Source: an uncultured Prevotellaceae bacterium
GTDB lineage: Bacteria > Bacteroidota > Bacteroidia > Bacteroidales > Bacteroidaceae
Length of the DNA stretch: 64,000 nt
NCBI GenBank assembly: GCA_900318815.1
Contig: ONMA01000010.1
Span: 1 to 64,000 of the forward strand
Reading direction: 5' to 3'
Shown here: positions 26,206-33,797 of the stretch, one piece after another
Layout of the letters: every line of letters begins with the position of its first letter
Position numbering within the stretch: position 1 is the first letter of the stretch
Program-made: the position numbers and the translations under genes
Notes under the pieces: generated by a model
What the model was told of the DNA's origin: nothing
Database searches by the model: none
What the model saw: only the letters and a program-made list of their open reading frames with translations

Positions 26206-27076
26206 GGAAATCTACAGGGTGACGCTCGTTGGCGGCGCGGTCAACGTGGTGCTGCTGCTCTTCAAGTTCGTGGCGGGCATAGTGGGGCATAGTGCCGCGA
26301 TGGTGGCCGATGCCGTGCATTCGTTGTCCGACTTTGTGACCGACATCATCGTGCTGGTGTTCGTGCGCATCAGCGGCAAGCCCCAGGACAAGTCGCACGA
26401 CTACGGTCACGGCAAGTACGAGACGCTGGCCATGACGCTGATAGGCGTGGCGTTGCTCGCTGTGGCGATGGGTATATTATATAATGGTGTAACGAAGGTG
26501 GTGGCTTGGCTGAGTGGCCAGCAGTTGGAGGCCCCGGGCCTGCTGGCCCTCTGGGCGGCCCTCCTGTCGGTGGCGCTCAAGGAAGGTGTCTACCAGTATT
26601 CCATGGTAAAGGCCCGTCAGCTGCATTCGCAGGCCGTTGAGGCCAATGCCTGGCATCATCGCAGCGATGCCTTGTCGTCGATAGGGACGGCCGTCGGTAT
26701 CGGCGGAGCCATCTTCTTCGGGCAGCGTTGGACGGTACTCGACCCCCTTGCCTCGCTCATTGTGGGCTTGTTTATCGTGAAGGTGTCGGTCGACCTCTTG
26801 CGTAATGGCATAGGCGACCTGACGGAGCAGTCGTTGCCCGATGCCGTCGAAGAGGAGATACTTCGGTTAGTGGCCGCCTTGCCGGGACTCACCGAGCCGC
26901 ACGACCTCCGTACCCGCCGCATCGGCAATCACTATGCCATTGAGCTTCACATCCTGATGGACGGCAACATCACCTTGCGCGAGGCCCACGACAAGGCCTC
27001 GGAGGTGGAGGATTTGCTAAGAAGACAATACGGCGAGGAGACCCATGTGGCCGTGCATGTAGAGCCGAGGCTATGA
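26192..27076 (+). CDS. Cation diffusion facilitator transporter
   Basis: 294-aa inner-membrane metal/proton antiporter of the CDF family (Zn, Fe, Mn or similar). Metal-site motifs HSLSD in TM2 and HHRSD in TM5 are present, the DxxxD/HxxxD pair of the family, as is the HDYGHGKYET loop. A C-terminal cytoplasmic CTD follows (LPGLTEPHDLRTRRIGNHYAIELHILMDG). The start at 26192 matches the family and overlaps the upstream gene. Its 3' end overlaps the convergent MATE gene by 6 nt. Confidence 0.92.
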   Translation: MERNKEIYRVTLVGGAVNVVLLLFKFVAGIVGHSAAMVADAVHSLSDFVTDIIVLVFVRISGKPQDKSHDYGHGKYETLAMTLIGVALLAVAMGILYNGVTKVVAWLSGQQLEAPGLLALWAALLSVALKEGVYQYSMVKARQLHSQAVEANAWHHRSDALSSIGTAVGIGGAIFFGQRWTVLDPLASLIVGLFIVKVSVDLLRNGIGDLTEQSLPDAVEEEILRLVAALPGLTEPHDLRTRRIGNHYAIELHILMDGNITLREAHDKASEVEDLLRRQYGEETHVAVHVEPRL

Positions 27077-28507
27077 CCTGGCCATCTTCTTCTGCCAGTT
27101 GCCCAGTCGCATGCGTGTCAGGAAGATGAGGCCCCGGAAGGTGAGCTCAACGGCCATCGCCGTCCAGACACCTCGCAGGCCGTAGCGTGGTGCTAAGAAG
27201 GCGGCTGTCGTCAGGCGCACGCCCCACATCGAGGCTAAGCTCATCAGGGCCGGTTTCATCGTGTCGCCGGCACCGATGAACACGCCGTTTACCACGATGG
27301 AGGCGGCAAACATCGGTTCGGCCCATGCCTCGATGCGCAGCACGTCGGTGCCTAAGGCGATAATCTCTTCCACAGGCGACATCAGCGACATCAGTTCCGG
27401 GGCAAACACCCACATCAGCACGCCCATCAGCGTCATCACGCCGATGCCCAATGCCACCGACATGTTGGCAAACGAGCGAGTCAGCATCCGCTGCCCGGCA
27501 CCAATGCCCTGCCCAACGAGCGTGGTGGCGGCCTCGGCAATGCCGTAGCCCGGCATATAGCACAGGCTTTCCACCGTGATGGCCAGCGAGTGGGCCGCAA
27601 TGGCGACGGTTCCTAACGGGGCCACAATCAGCGTACTCACTATCTGGGCCGAACCCATCAGCAGGTGCTGCAGGCCCATCGGGGCACCAATCTTGAAGGC
27701 GGTATGCACCACGTCGGAGGTGGGACGGAAGGACTTGTTGAGTGAAGAGTGAAGAGTGAAGAGTGAAGAATTAAGAGTGAAGAGTGAAGAATTTGCTTCC
27801 TTAAAAATTCCCAGCATCTCGCTCCGCCACAGCAGGAAGTAGAGCATGAGCAGGGCGGTGATGAGTTCGGCAAGGCCGGTGCCGATGGCGGCTCCCATGA
27901 CGCCAAGGCCAAGGATATAGATAAAGAAGTAGTTGAAGATGACGTCCATGACGCACATCAGGATGTTGAGTGCCGAGGGTATCTTCATGTTGCCCGAACA
28001 CTTCAGCATCGAGCCGGCCAGTCCCTCCATCTGGAAGAAGATGCCGCAGAAGCAGATAATGGCAAAGTAGACGGAGGCATCGTGGGCAATCTCCTCGCTG
28101 CCGCCCAGCCAATAGGGCAGGGGCCAGGCAACGCAGAGTCCGACAATCGTCATGAAGAGGCTCCACAGCAGGCAGCACACCAGCGACTGGCGAAGCACGC
28201 GCCGAGCCGCCTCGAAGTCGTTGGCACCGATGAAGTGGGCCACCTGCACCGAGAATCCCATGGAGGCCGCCGACGCCAGTCCGCCCATCAGCCAGCCCGT
28301 CGTCTCCACCAGTCCGATGGCCGCTGAGGCCTTCGCTCCCAGATGGCCCACCATCGAGGCATCGATGAAGAACATTACCGTGGCCGAGATTTGGGCCAGG
28401 ATGGAGGGAATGGACAGGCCGACGATGAGCCGCAGCTTCTCGCCCTGCGTCATCGTCCGCCCTTCGCGAATATAGGAAAGCAAGTCCTTTTTTTCTTTCT
28501 GTGCCAT
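27071..28507 (-). CDS. MATE family efflux transporter
   Basis: 478-aa, twelve-helix multidrug/toxin exporter with two similar halves (LSIPSILAQISATVMFFIDASMVG and IGAPMGLQHLLMGSAQIVSTLIVAPLG). The cytoplasmic linker between the halves contains a peptide repeat (SSLFTLN-SSLFTLH-SSL) encoded by tandem 7-nt units. A minus-strand TAACTTTG box at 28516-28523 is only 8 nt from the ATG, suggesting an almost leaderless mRNA. Confidence 0.93.
   Translation of the reverse strand: MAQKEKKDLLSYIREGRTMTQGEKLRLIVGLSIPSILAQISATVMFFIDASMVGHLGAKASAAIGLVETTGWLMGGLASAASMGFSVQVAHFIGANDFEAARRVLRQSLVCCLLWSLFMTIVGLCVAWPLPYWLGGSEEIAHDASVYFAIICFCGIFFQMEGLAGSMLKCSGNMKIPSALNILMCVMDVIFNYFFIYILGLGVMGAAIGTGLAELITALLMLYFLLWRSEMLGIFKEANSSLFTLNSSLFTLHSSLNKSFRPTSDVVHTAFKIGAPMGLQHLLMGSAQIVSTLIVAPLGTVAIAAHSLAITVESLCYMPGYGIAEAATTLVGQGIGAGQRMLTRSFANMSVALGIGVMTLMGVLMWVFAPELMSLMSPVEEIIALGTDVLRIEAWAEPMFAASIVVNGVFIGAGDTMKPALMSLASMWGVRLTTAAFLAPRYGLRGVWTAMAVELTFRGLIFLTRMRLGNWQKKMARS
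27740..27791 (-). repeat. Heptamer tandem repeat inside the MATE gene
   Basis: About seven to eight units of AGTGAAG on the plus strand (TTCACTC on the coding strand), one degenerate (AATTAAG). Because 7 is not a multiple of 3, each 21 nt encodes one FTLHSSL cycle. No inverted partner arm is seen nearby. Confidence 0.85.
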
Positions 28508-28639
28508 CGTGGCTGCAAAGTTACGATTTTCTTTTCGCTTAACCTAATAATATATAAGGTAAAATTGAATAAAACTTTTGGAATTTCAGAAAAATACATC
28601 AAATAATTGACTTCTTGACCAAAATAACCTTAATAATCC

Positions 28640-28670
28640 TTTGCCAATAAAAAAAATATTCATATTTTTG
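28640..28670 (+). promoter_or_regulatory. Promoter of first LruC lipoprotein
   Basis: TTTG at 28640-28643 and TATTTTTG at 28663-28670, 19-nt spacing; ATG 22 nt downstream. Confidence 0.7.
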
Positions 28671-28692
28671 CAAGAAATTAAATGATGTAACC

Positions 28693-30825
28693 ATGAACAG
28701 ATTCGTTAAATTAGCAGTAAAGACATGCCTGTGTGCATGTGTTTTCTTTGTCGGCATATCCTGTAAGAATACCGACGTTTACGAGGCTCCTTCAGGCGAT
28801 AGCGACAAGCCTGTGGAGAAAGTAGCTAACAATTTCAACTTCTCGACCACCCGCGCTGTGCAGCTGACCGTCGATTATTCGGCCTTCAAGACCTACGGCC
28901 CCGTGTTCTTCAGTGTATATAAGGAGAACCCCATGGTCAACGAGAACACCGGCGACGAGTACATCGACGAGAGCATCGAGCCAGTCTTTGAGGACTACAC
29001 CGACGAGAAGGGCAAGTACGATGCCACCATCGTCCTGCCTTCCTACGCCCAGCAGCTCTATGTGGTGACGGGTAACTTCCTCGTCAGCGAGAAGGTGATC
29101 AAGACCGAGGTGGTCAATGGTGTTGCTAAGGCTGTGGCCTCTGCCGCCAAGGCCCTGACGCGCAGCCCCTATCGCATCCAGGGTGAGGGCGTTTCCACCA
29201 ACGACCTGTCCACCATGTACAGCCTCTCCTACATCGTTGATGCCAGCGGCAAGAAGACCGACGAGCAGATCTATAAGGAGTGGTACACGCCCCTTGGCAC
29301 GTGGAACTCGGCCAGCGGTCGTCCCGACTACCTGCTCGACCCCGCTACCGCCGATCCCTCTCTGTTCTTTACCGACGAGGAGTTTGCCGGTCTGTATGCC
29401 ACGGCCTGTGCAGCCCTCAACTCGGGCACCACTTGCAAGGAGTCCTATCGTTCCTACGCCGACCTGACCCTTACGCAGGAGTCGGAGGTGAGCATCACCG
29501 TGCTGGGTAGCAGCACCTGCTGGCTCAGTTCTTTGGGCTATTATTACTACACGGACGACAACAAGCCTACCACTCCGATGGACCTGAACGTCATCATGAT
29601 CTTCCCCAACACGCAGGACGGCCAGTGGCCCAGGGGTGCCGGTGCCAACAACAATTACAACGGCAACATCGGTGTTCACCGTGGCGACGTGGTGCAGCTC
29701 ATGTACTATCCCAACATTGCCAATGATGGCGACCTCTCGGGAGCCACCGCGAAGTTCCCCAAGGGCACCAAGATTGGCTTCCTACTGAAGACGAATGCCT
29801 GGGGCATGCAGGGCAACGACTACACCATCATCAACTTCAACGACCGCAACCGTAAGTACAACGTCTGGGGCTCTTCCACCGATGGCCTGTCCTATTGCCG
29901 TCCCTTCGGAACGCCGGGTCAGAACCCCTACCAGTATCCCAACCCCAACGCTGACAGCCGCACGGCTAAGTTCAACTATGTGGCTCCCAATGGCGACAAG
30001 CACGCCATCATCTCGTTCGAGGATGCCTGCAATGACCTTGACTACGATGACCTGGTCTTCGCCCTCAATCCCTATAGCGCATTTGCTGAGCTTCCCGAGG
30101 TGGAGGACAGGAAAACCACGACCGTGGGTGTTTATGCCTTTGAGGACCTATGGCCCAACCGTGGCGACTACGACATGAACGATGCCGTTGTGGAGGCCAA
30201 GAACGAGGTACACTTCGACACCAAAGGTAAGGTTACCAAGCAGGTGTTCTATCTGACCACTTATCAGAACTATGTGGAGCTGACGAGCGGCCTGGCTCTC
30301 CGCCTGAACACCAAGGCTAACCCGTCGAGCATCGTGATGAAGAAGATTGCTCCTAACCAGACCGAGGCTGCTGCGGCTAACTTCACCAAGGAGGGCAACG
30401 TCTACTACCTGACCGACGACATCAAGGGTGAGATAGGCACCACCTATATCTTCGAGCTGAGCTATTCGAGTGCCCAGCAGAGCAGCAACCTCGCTTCGGT
30501 GCAGCCCTTCATCTACCGGGCTGAGGCCGACGGCAAGCTGTGGGAAGTACACATCCCCTTCGAGGCTCCTACCGCCAAGATGAACACCGCCTATTTCGGC
30601 ACCCAGGATGATGCCTCTGTTCCCTCCGAGGGTAAGTATTTCGTGCGCGAGGGCAGCTATCCCTTCGCCTTCTATCTGGCAGGTGTCAAGGCCGAGTCGT
30701 TCTTGAACACCATCCTGCAGAGAAGCAACGAGAGCAAGCGCATCGACTCCTTCTATCCCGGCTTCATCCAGTGGTCTGCCAGCAACGGCGAACTGAACGC
30801 CGACTGGTACCTGAACCCGAGGTAA
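28693..30825 (+). CDS. LruC-domain (DUF4842) lipoprotein 1
   Basis: 710-aa predicted surface lipoprotein. Signal peptide with lipobox GISC (Cys24). The middle part has GSSTCWLSSLGYYYY, NVIMIFPNTQDG and the acidic, calcium-site-like FEDACNDLDYDDLVFALNP (DUF4114-like); the C-terminal DUF4842 region has AFEDLWPNRGDYDMNDAVVE. Members of this family occur in tandem in gut Bacteroidetes; function unknown, adhesion or matrix binding is a guess. First of three paralogues with the same domain order. Confidence 0.85.
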   Translation: MNRFVKLAVKTCLCACVFFVGISCKNTDVYEAPSGDSDKPVEKVANNFNFSTTRAVQLTVDYSAFKTYGPVFFSVYKENPMVNENTGDEYIDESIEPVFEDYTDEKGKYDATIVLPSYAQQLYVVTGNFLVSEKVIKTEVVNGVAKAVASAAKALTRSPYRIQGEGVSTNDLSTMYSLSYIVDASGKKTDEQIYKEWYTPLGTWNSASGRPDYLLDPATADPSLFFTDEEFAGLYATACAALNSGTTCKESYRSYADLTLTQESEVSITVLGSSTCWLSSLGYYYYTDDNKPTTPMDLNVIMIFPNTQDGQWPRGAGANNNYNGNIGVHRGDVVQLMYYPNIANDGDLSGATAKFPKGTKIGFLLKTNAWGMQGNDYTIINFNDRNRKYNVWGSSTDGLSYCRPFGTPGQNPYQYPNPNADSRTAKFNYVAPNGDKHAIISFEDACNDLDYDDLVFALNPYSAFAELPEVEDRKTTTVGVYAFEDLWPNRGDYDMNDAVVEAKNEVHFDTKGKVTKQVFYLTTYQNYVELTSGLALRLNTKANPSSIVMKKIAPNQTEAAAANFTKEGNVYYLTDDIKGEIGTTYIFELSYSSAQQSSNLASVQPFIYRAEADGKLWEVHIPFEAPTAKMNTAYFGTQDDASVPSEGKYFVREGSYPFAFYLAGVKAESFLNTILQRSNESKRIDSFYPGFIQWSASNGELNADWYLNPR

Positions 30826-30858
30826 ACCGTCCATTCGCTAAACTATTTCACCCTCTTC

Positions 30859-31043
30859 TTTTTCTGTCAAGAATTTGAGAATTAGAGAATTATACACATT
30901 GATAACTCCAACTGAAGATAATTTGAATTTCTAGAATGATGAGTGAGCAGTCCATTCTATGAATTCTATGGTCGCCTGCGACCTCTTCAAGAGAAGTTTT
31001 CTACAATGATAATTCTCTAATTCTCTAATTCTTGACAGAAAAA
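30859..31043. repeat. 185-nt snap-back element between LruC genes 1 and 2
   Basis: 34-nt arms (30859-30892 and 31010-31043) are reverse complements with one mismatch, around a 117-nt loop without an ORF. Each arm holds tandem 8-nt units GAGAATTA after TTTTTCTGTCAA. It could also act as the terminator of the preceding gene. Confidence 0.8.
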
Positions 31044-31136
31044 AGGTGGGAACTTCAATCAGGGTAACTTTTTTCTTGCTTTTTTCTCGTTTTTGGGAAA
31101 AAATGTTTGTTTTTGGAAAAATAATCGTCGGAAAAC

Positions 31137-31167
31137 TTTGCGATTTCAGAAATTTTTGTTATCTTTG
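31137..31167 (+). promoter_or_regulatory. Promoter of second LruC lipoprotein
   Basis: TTTG at 31137-31140 and TATCTTTG at 31160-31167, 19-nt spacing, as for the first copy. Confidence 0.7.
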
Positions 31168-31196
31168 CTCCATCATTAATCAATCACGAATGCCTT

Positions 31197-33347
31197 ATGA
31201 AAAGTTTTGTTAAGTTTTTTACGAGAGCATGCACAGTGGCATGTATCTTGTTTATCGGAATTTCCTGTAAGGATACCGACGAGTTTGTTACCCATTCTGG
31301 TGAAAGGGGAAGGCCTGTGTCGGACGAAGCCAACAGCTTCGAGTTCACCACCACGAAAGACGTTGATCTCCTTGTTGACTATTCGGCTGTCGATACTCAT
31401 GGCCCCGTGCTTTTTAGCATCTACACCGTTAATCCTATTGTCAACGAGAATACGGATTATGCCTATGTAGACGAGAGCATTTCCCCCGTCTTTGCGGCCT
31501 ACACCAATGAGAAGGGTAAGTTTGAGTCCATCGTTACCCTGCCCACATACGCCAAGGTGCTGCACATCGTTACTGGCGATATTATGGTGGGACTGCGGCG
31601 GATGATGGTCGAGGTGGTCAACGGCGAAGCCGAGGCCGTACTCAAGACCAATGTGAGTGCGACACGCGCCATGCCCTTCCGTGCTGCGGCAGCCGGCGAG
31701 ACCGATGACATGACCCCGTTGTTCAACTTCTACTGCAACATCAACAGCAGTGGCAAGCAATATGGCCAGCCGGTCTACAAGGAGTGGCTGACACCATTAG
31801 GAAAGTGGGAAAATTCCAACGGACGCCCCAAGTATCTGCTGGATCCCGCTACGGCATCCCCGGGACTGATTTTCCCCACCGACATTGTTGAAGGTCTTTA
31901 CGAAACAGCCAAGAAGGCACTCAATTCCGGCACGACTTGTAAGGAGCAGTATCGCGCCAGTACCGACATGACCCTCATCAAGGATTCGGAAGTGAGCATC
32001 ACCGGACTGGGCAGCTTCACCTGCTGGTGCAACAGCCTTGGCTATTACTTCTACGACCAGAACAGCATTCCTCAAAGCACTCAGGACCTGAACATCATCA
32101 TGCTCTTCCCCAATACGCAGGATGGAAAGAGGTACGATAAGTGCGATTATAATGGAAGTATTGGTATGCTGCGCGGCGATGCCATCCAGCTGATGTACTA
32201 TCCCAACATTGCCAACAATGGCGACCTCTCGGGTGCCACCAAGATATTCCCGAAGGGCACCAAGATTGGCTTCATTGTGAAGTCCAATGGATGGGGATGT
32301 ATAGACCAGGCTCATAGTTTCAATTATGGTGGTTGGAAAACCAAGAAGATGAACATCTGGGCCGCGTCTACCGAGGGCATGTCTTATTGCTATGCCAAGG
32401 ATAAGAGTACTGCCGATATTGCATGCGGTAGCAAATGGAATTATCCTAATGCCAATGGCGAGGCCCGCACGGCCAAGTTCGCTTACGTAGCTCCCAACGG
32501 CGACCAGTACACCATCATCTCGGTGGAGGATGCGTGCGACGACCAGGACTTCGACGACCTGATTTTCGCCCTCAACCCTGCTAATGCGTTCACGGAACAA
32601 GCTATCGTGGAGGATGGTAAGACCACCACGGTAGGTGTCTATGCCTTTGAGGATAAATGGCCTAACCGTGGCGACTACGACATGAACGACGTGATGGTGG
32701 AATGCGAGCACGAGATGTATTTTGATAGCAAAGGCTTGGTCACGAAGGAACGGTTCAGGCTGACTACCGATCAGAATTATGTTACGTTGGTCAGTGGCTT
32801 GGCTGCCCGCCTTACCACCAAGGTCAACCCGAAAAGCGTCGTGATGAAGAAGATTGCTCCCAACTCAACTCAGGAGACCAATGCCTCCTACGTGAGTGAA
32901 AAAGAAAGTGGCAGCACAGTCTACTACCTTACGGAGGATGTAACGGCAGAGTTGAAGTCGTCCTACATTATCGAGCTGACCTATTCTTCGGGACAAAGTC
33001 TTGTCAACCTGGCCCAAATCGAGCCTTTCATCTATCGTATCGAGGATGGCAAGGTGTGTGAGATTCACCTGCCCAACCATACTCCTACTCAGCGAATGGA
33101 CTGGAGTTTCTTCGGGACGGGCGACGACCTGTCGGAGCCGACGAAGGGCAAGTACTATGTGCGCAACAGCTTGTATCCGTTCGCCTTCTATCTGGCCAAC
33201 GCTCGCTTGTCTTCCTTCGAGGAAACCATCCTGATGCGTAAGAACGAGAGCATCCCCATTGACCAGTTCTATCCTGAGTTTATTCACTGGGCTGTCAGCA
33301 ATGGTGAGGCCAATCCTGAATGGTACTTGCATCCCTTCAGCGAATAA
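31197..33347 (+). CDS. LruC-domain (DUF4842) lipoprotein 2
   Basis: 716-aa paralogue of the previous gene, alignable throughout: lipobox GISC (Cys24), GSFTCWCNSLGYYFY, NIIMLFPNTQDG, VEDACDDQDFDDLIFALNP and AFEDKWPNRGDYDMNDVMVE. The N-terminal 200 residues and the loop after GWGC are the most diverged, which would fit different binding surfaces. It has its own promoter and is followed by a GTAC-rich snap-back element. Confidence 0.85.
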   Translation: MKSFVKFFTRACTVACILFIGISCKDTDEFVTHSGERGRPVSDEANSFEFTTTKDVDLLVDYSAVDTHGPVLFSIYTVNPIVNENTDYAYVDESISPVFAAYTNEKGKFESIVTLPTYAKVLHIVTGDIMVGLRRMMVEVVNGEAEAVLKTNVSATRAMPFRAAAAGETDDMTPLFNFYCNINSSGKQYGQPVYKEWLTPLGKWENSNGRPKYLLDPATASPGLIFPTDIVEGLYETAKKALNSGTTCKEQYRASTDMTLIKDSEVSITGLGSFTCWCNSLGYYFYDQNSIPQSTQDLNIIMLFPNTQDGKRYDKCDYNGSIGMLRGDAIQLMYYPNIANNGDLSGATKIFPKGTKIGFIVKSNGWGCIDQAHSFNYGGWKTKKMNIWAASTEGMSYCYAKDKSTADIACGSKWNYPNANGEARTAKFAYVAPNGDQYTIISVEDACDDQDFDDLIFALNPANAFTEQAIVEDGKTTTVGVYAFEDKWPNRGDYDMNDVMVECEHEMYFDSKGLVTKERFRLTTDQNYVTLVSGLAARLTTKVNPKSVVMKKIAPNSTQETNASYVSEKESGSTVYYLTEDVTAELKSSYIIELTYSSGQSLVNLAQIEPFIYRIEDGKVCEIHLPNHTPTQRMDWSFFGTGDDLSEPTKGKYYVRNSLYPFAFYLANARLSSFEETILMRKNESIPIDQFYPEFIHWAVSNGEANPEWYLHPFSE

Positions 33348-33353
33348 GGATTT

Positions 33354-33546
33354 CGAGGGGACGGGGGTACGGAGGTACGAGATTTTTTTCGGAGGTACGA
33401 AGGTACGGGGGTACGGAGGTACGAGAATAGACTTTTCGCGGAAAAAACGATGTGCAGTCTATCCTCGTACCTCCGTACCCCCGTACCTTCGTACCCCCGA
33501 AAAACCGATTTACCTCCGTACCCCCGTACCCCCGTACCCCCGAAAA
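33354..33546. repeat. Gene-less GTAC snap-back element
   Basis: Inner arms of 44 nt (33389-33432 and 33457-33500) match with two mismatches around a 24-nt loop. They are built from the same GRRGGTAC units as the IVS-like element at 21.0 kb, with the same inner junction (GARGATAGAC... / GTCTATCCTC). Outer units (33354-33388 and 33501-33546) extend the stem. It looks like an internally deleted copy of the IVS-like element. Confidence 0.85.
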
Positions 33547-33738
33547 CCCAAAAACTCAAATCCCCCTCTTTGTAAACTTCTTTTATTTATTCCTTGTCCT
33601 TTATACAAATAGGGTAAATAGTCGTTGGATTCGCCATAAATGCTTGGTTGATTTATGTCAATGCCGACTAAAAGATATGGATTTACAGCCGTTTATCGGT
33701 AAAAAACAACAATTGAACAAAAAATATTCATAAAATCC

Positions 33739-33769
33739 ATTGTTGTTTAAAATATTTTTTGTATATTTG
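33739..33769 (+). promoter_or_regulatory. Promoter of third LruC lipoprotein
   Basis: TTG(TTG) at about 33740 and TATATTTG at 33762-33769, again 19-nt spacing; ATG at 33798. Confidence 0.6.
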
Positions 33770-33797
33770 CTCCAAATTAATCAATAAATTATTACCT

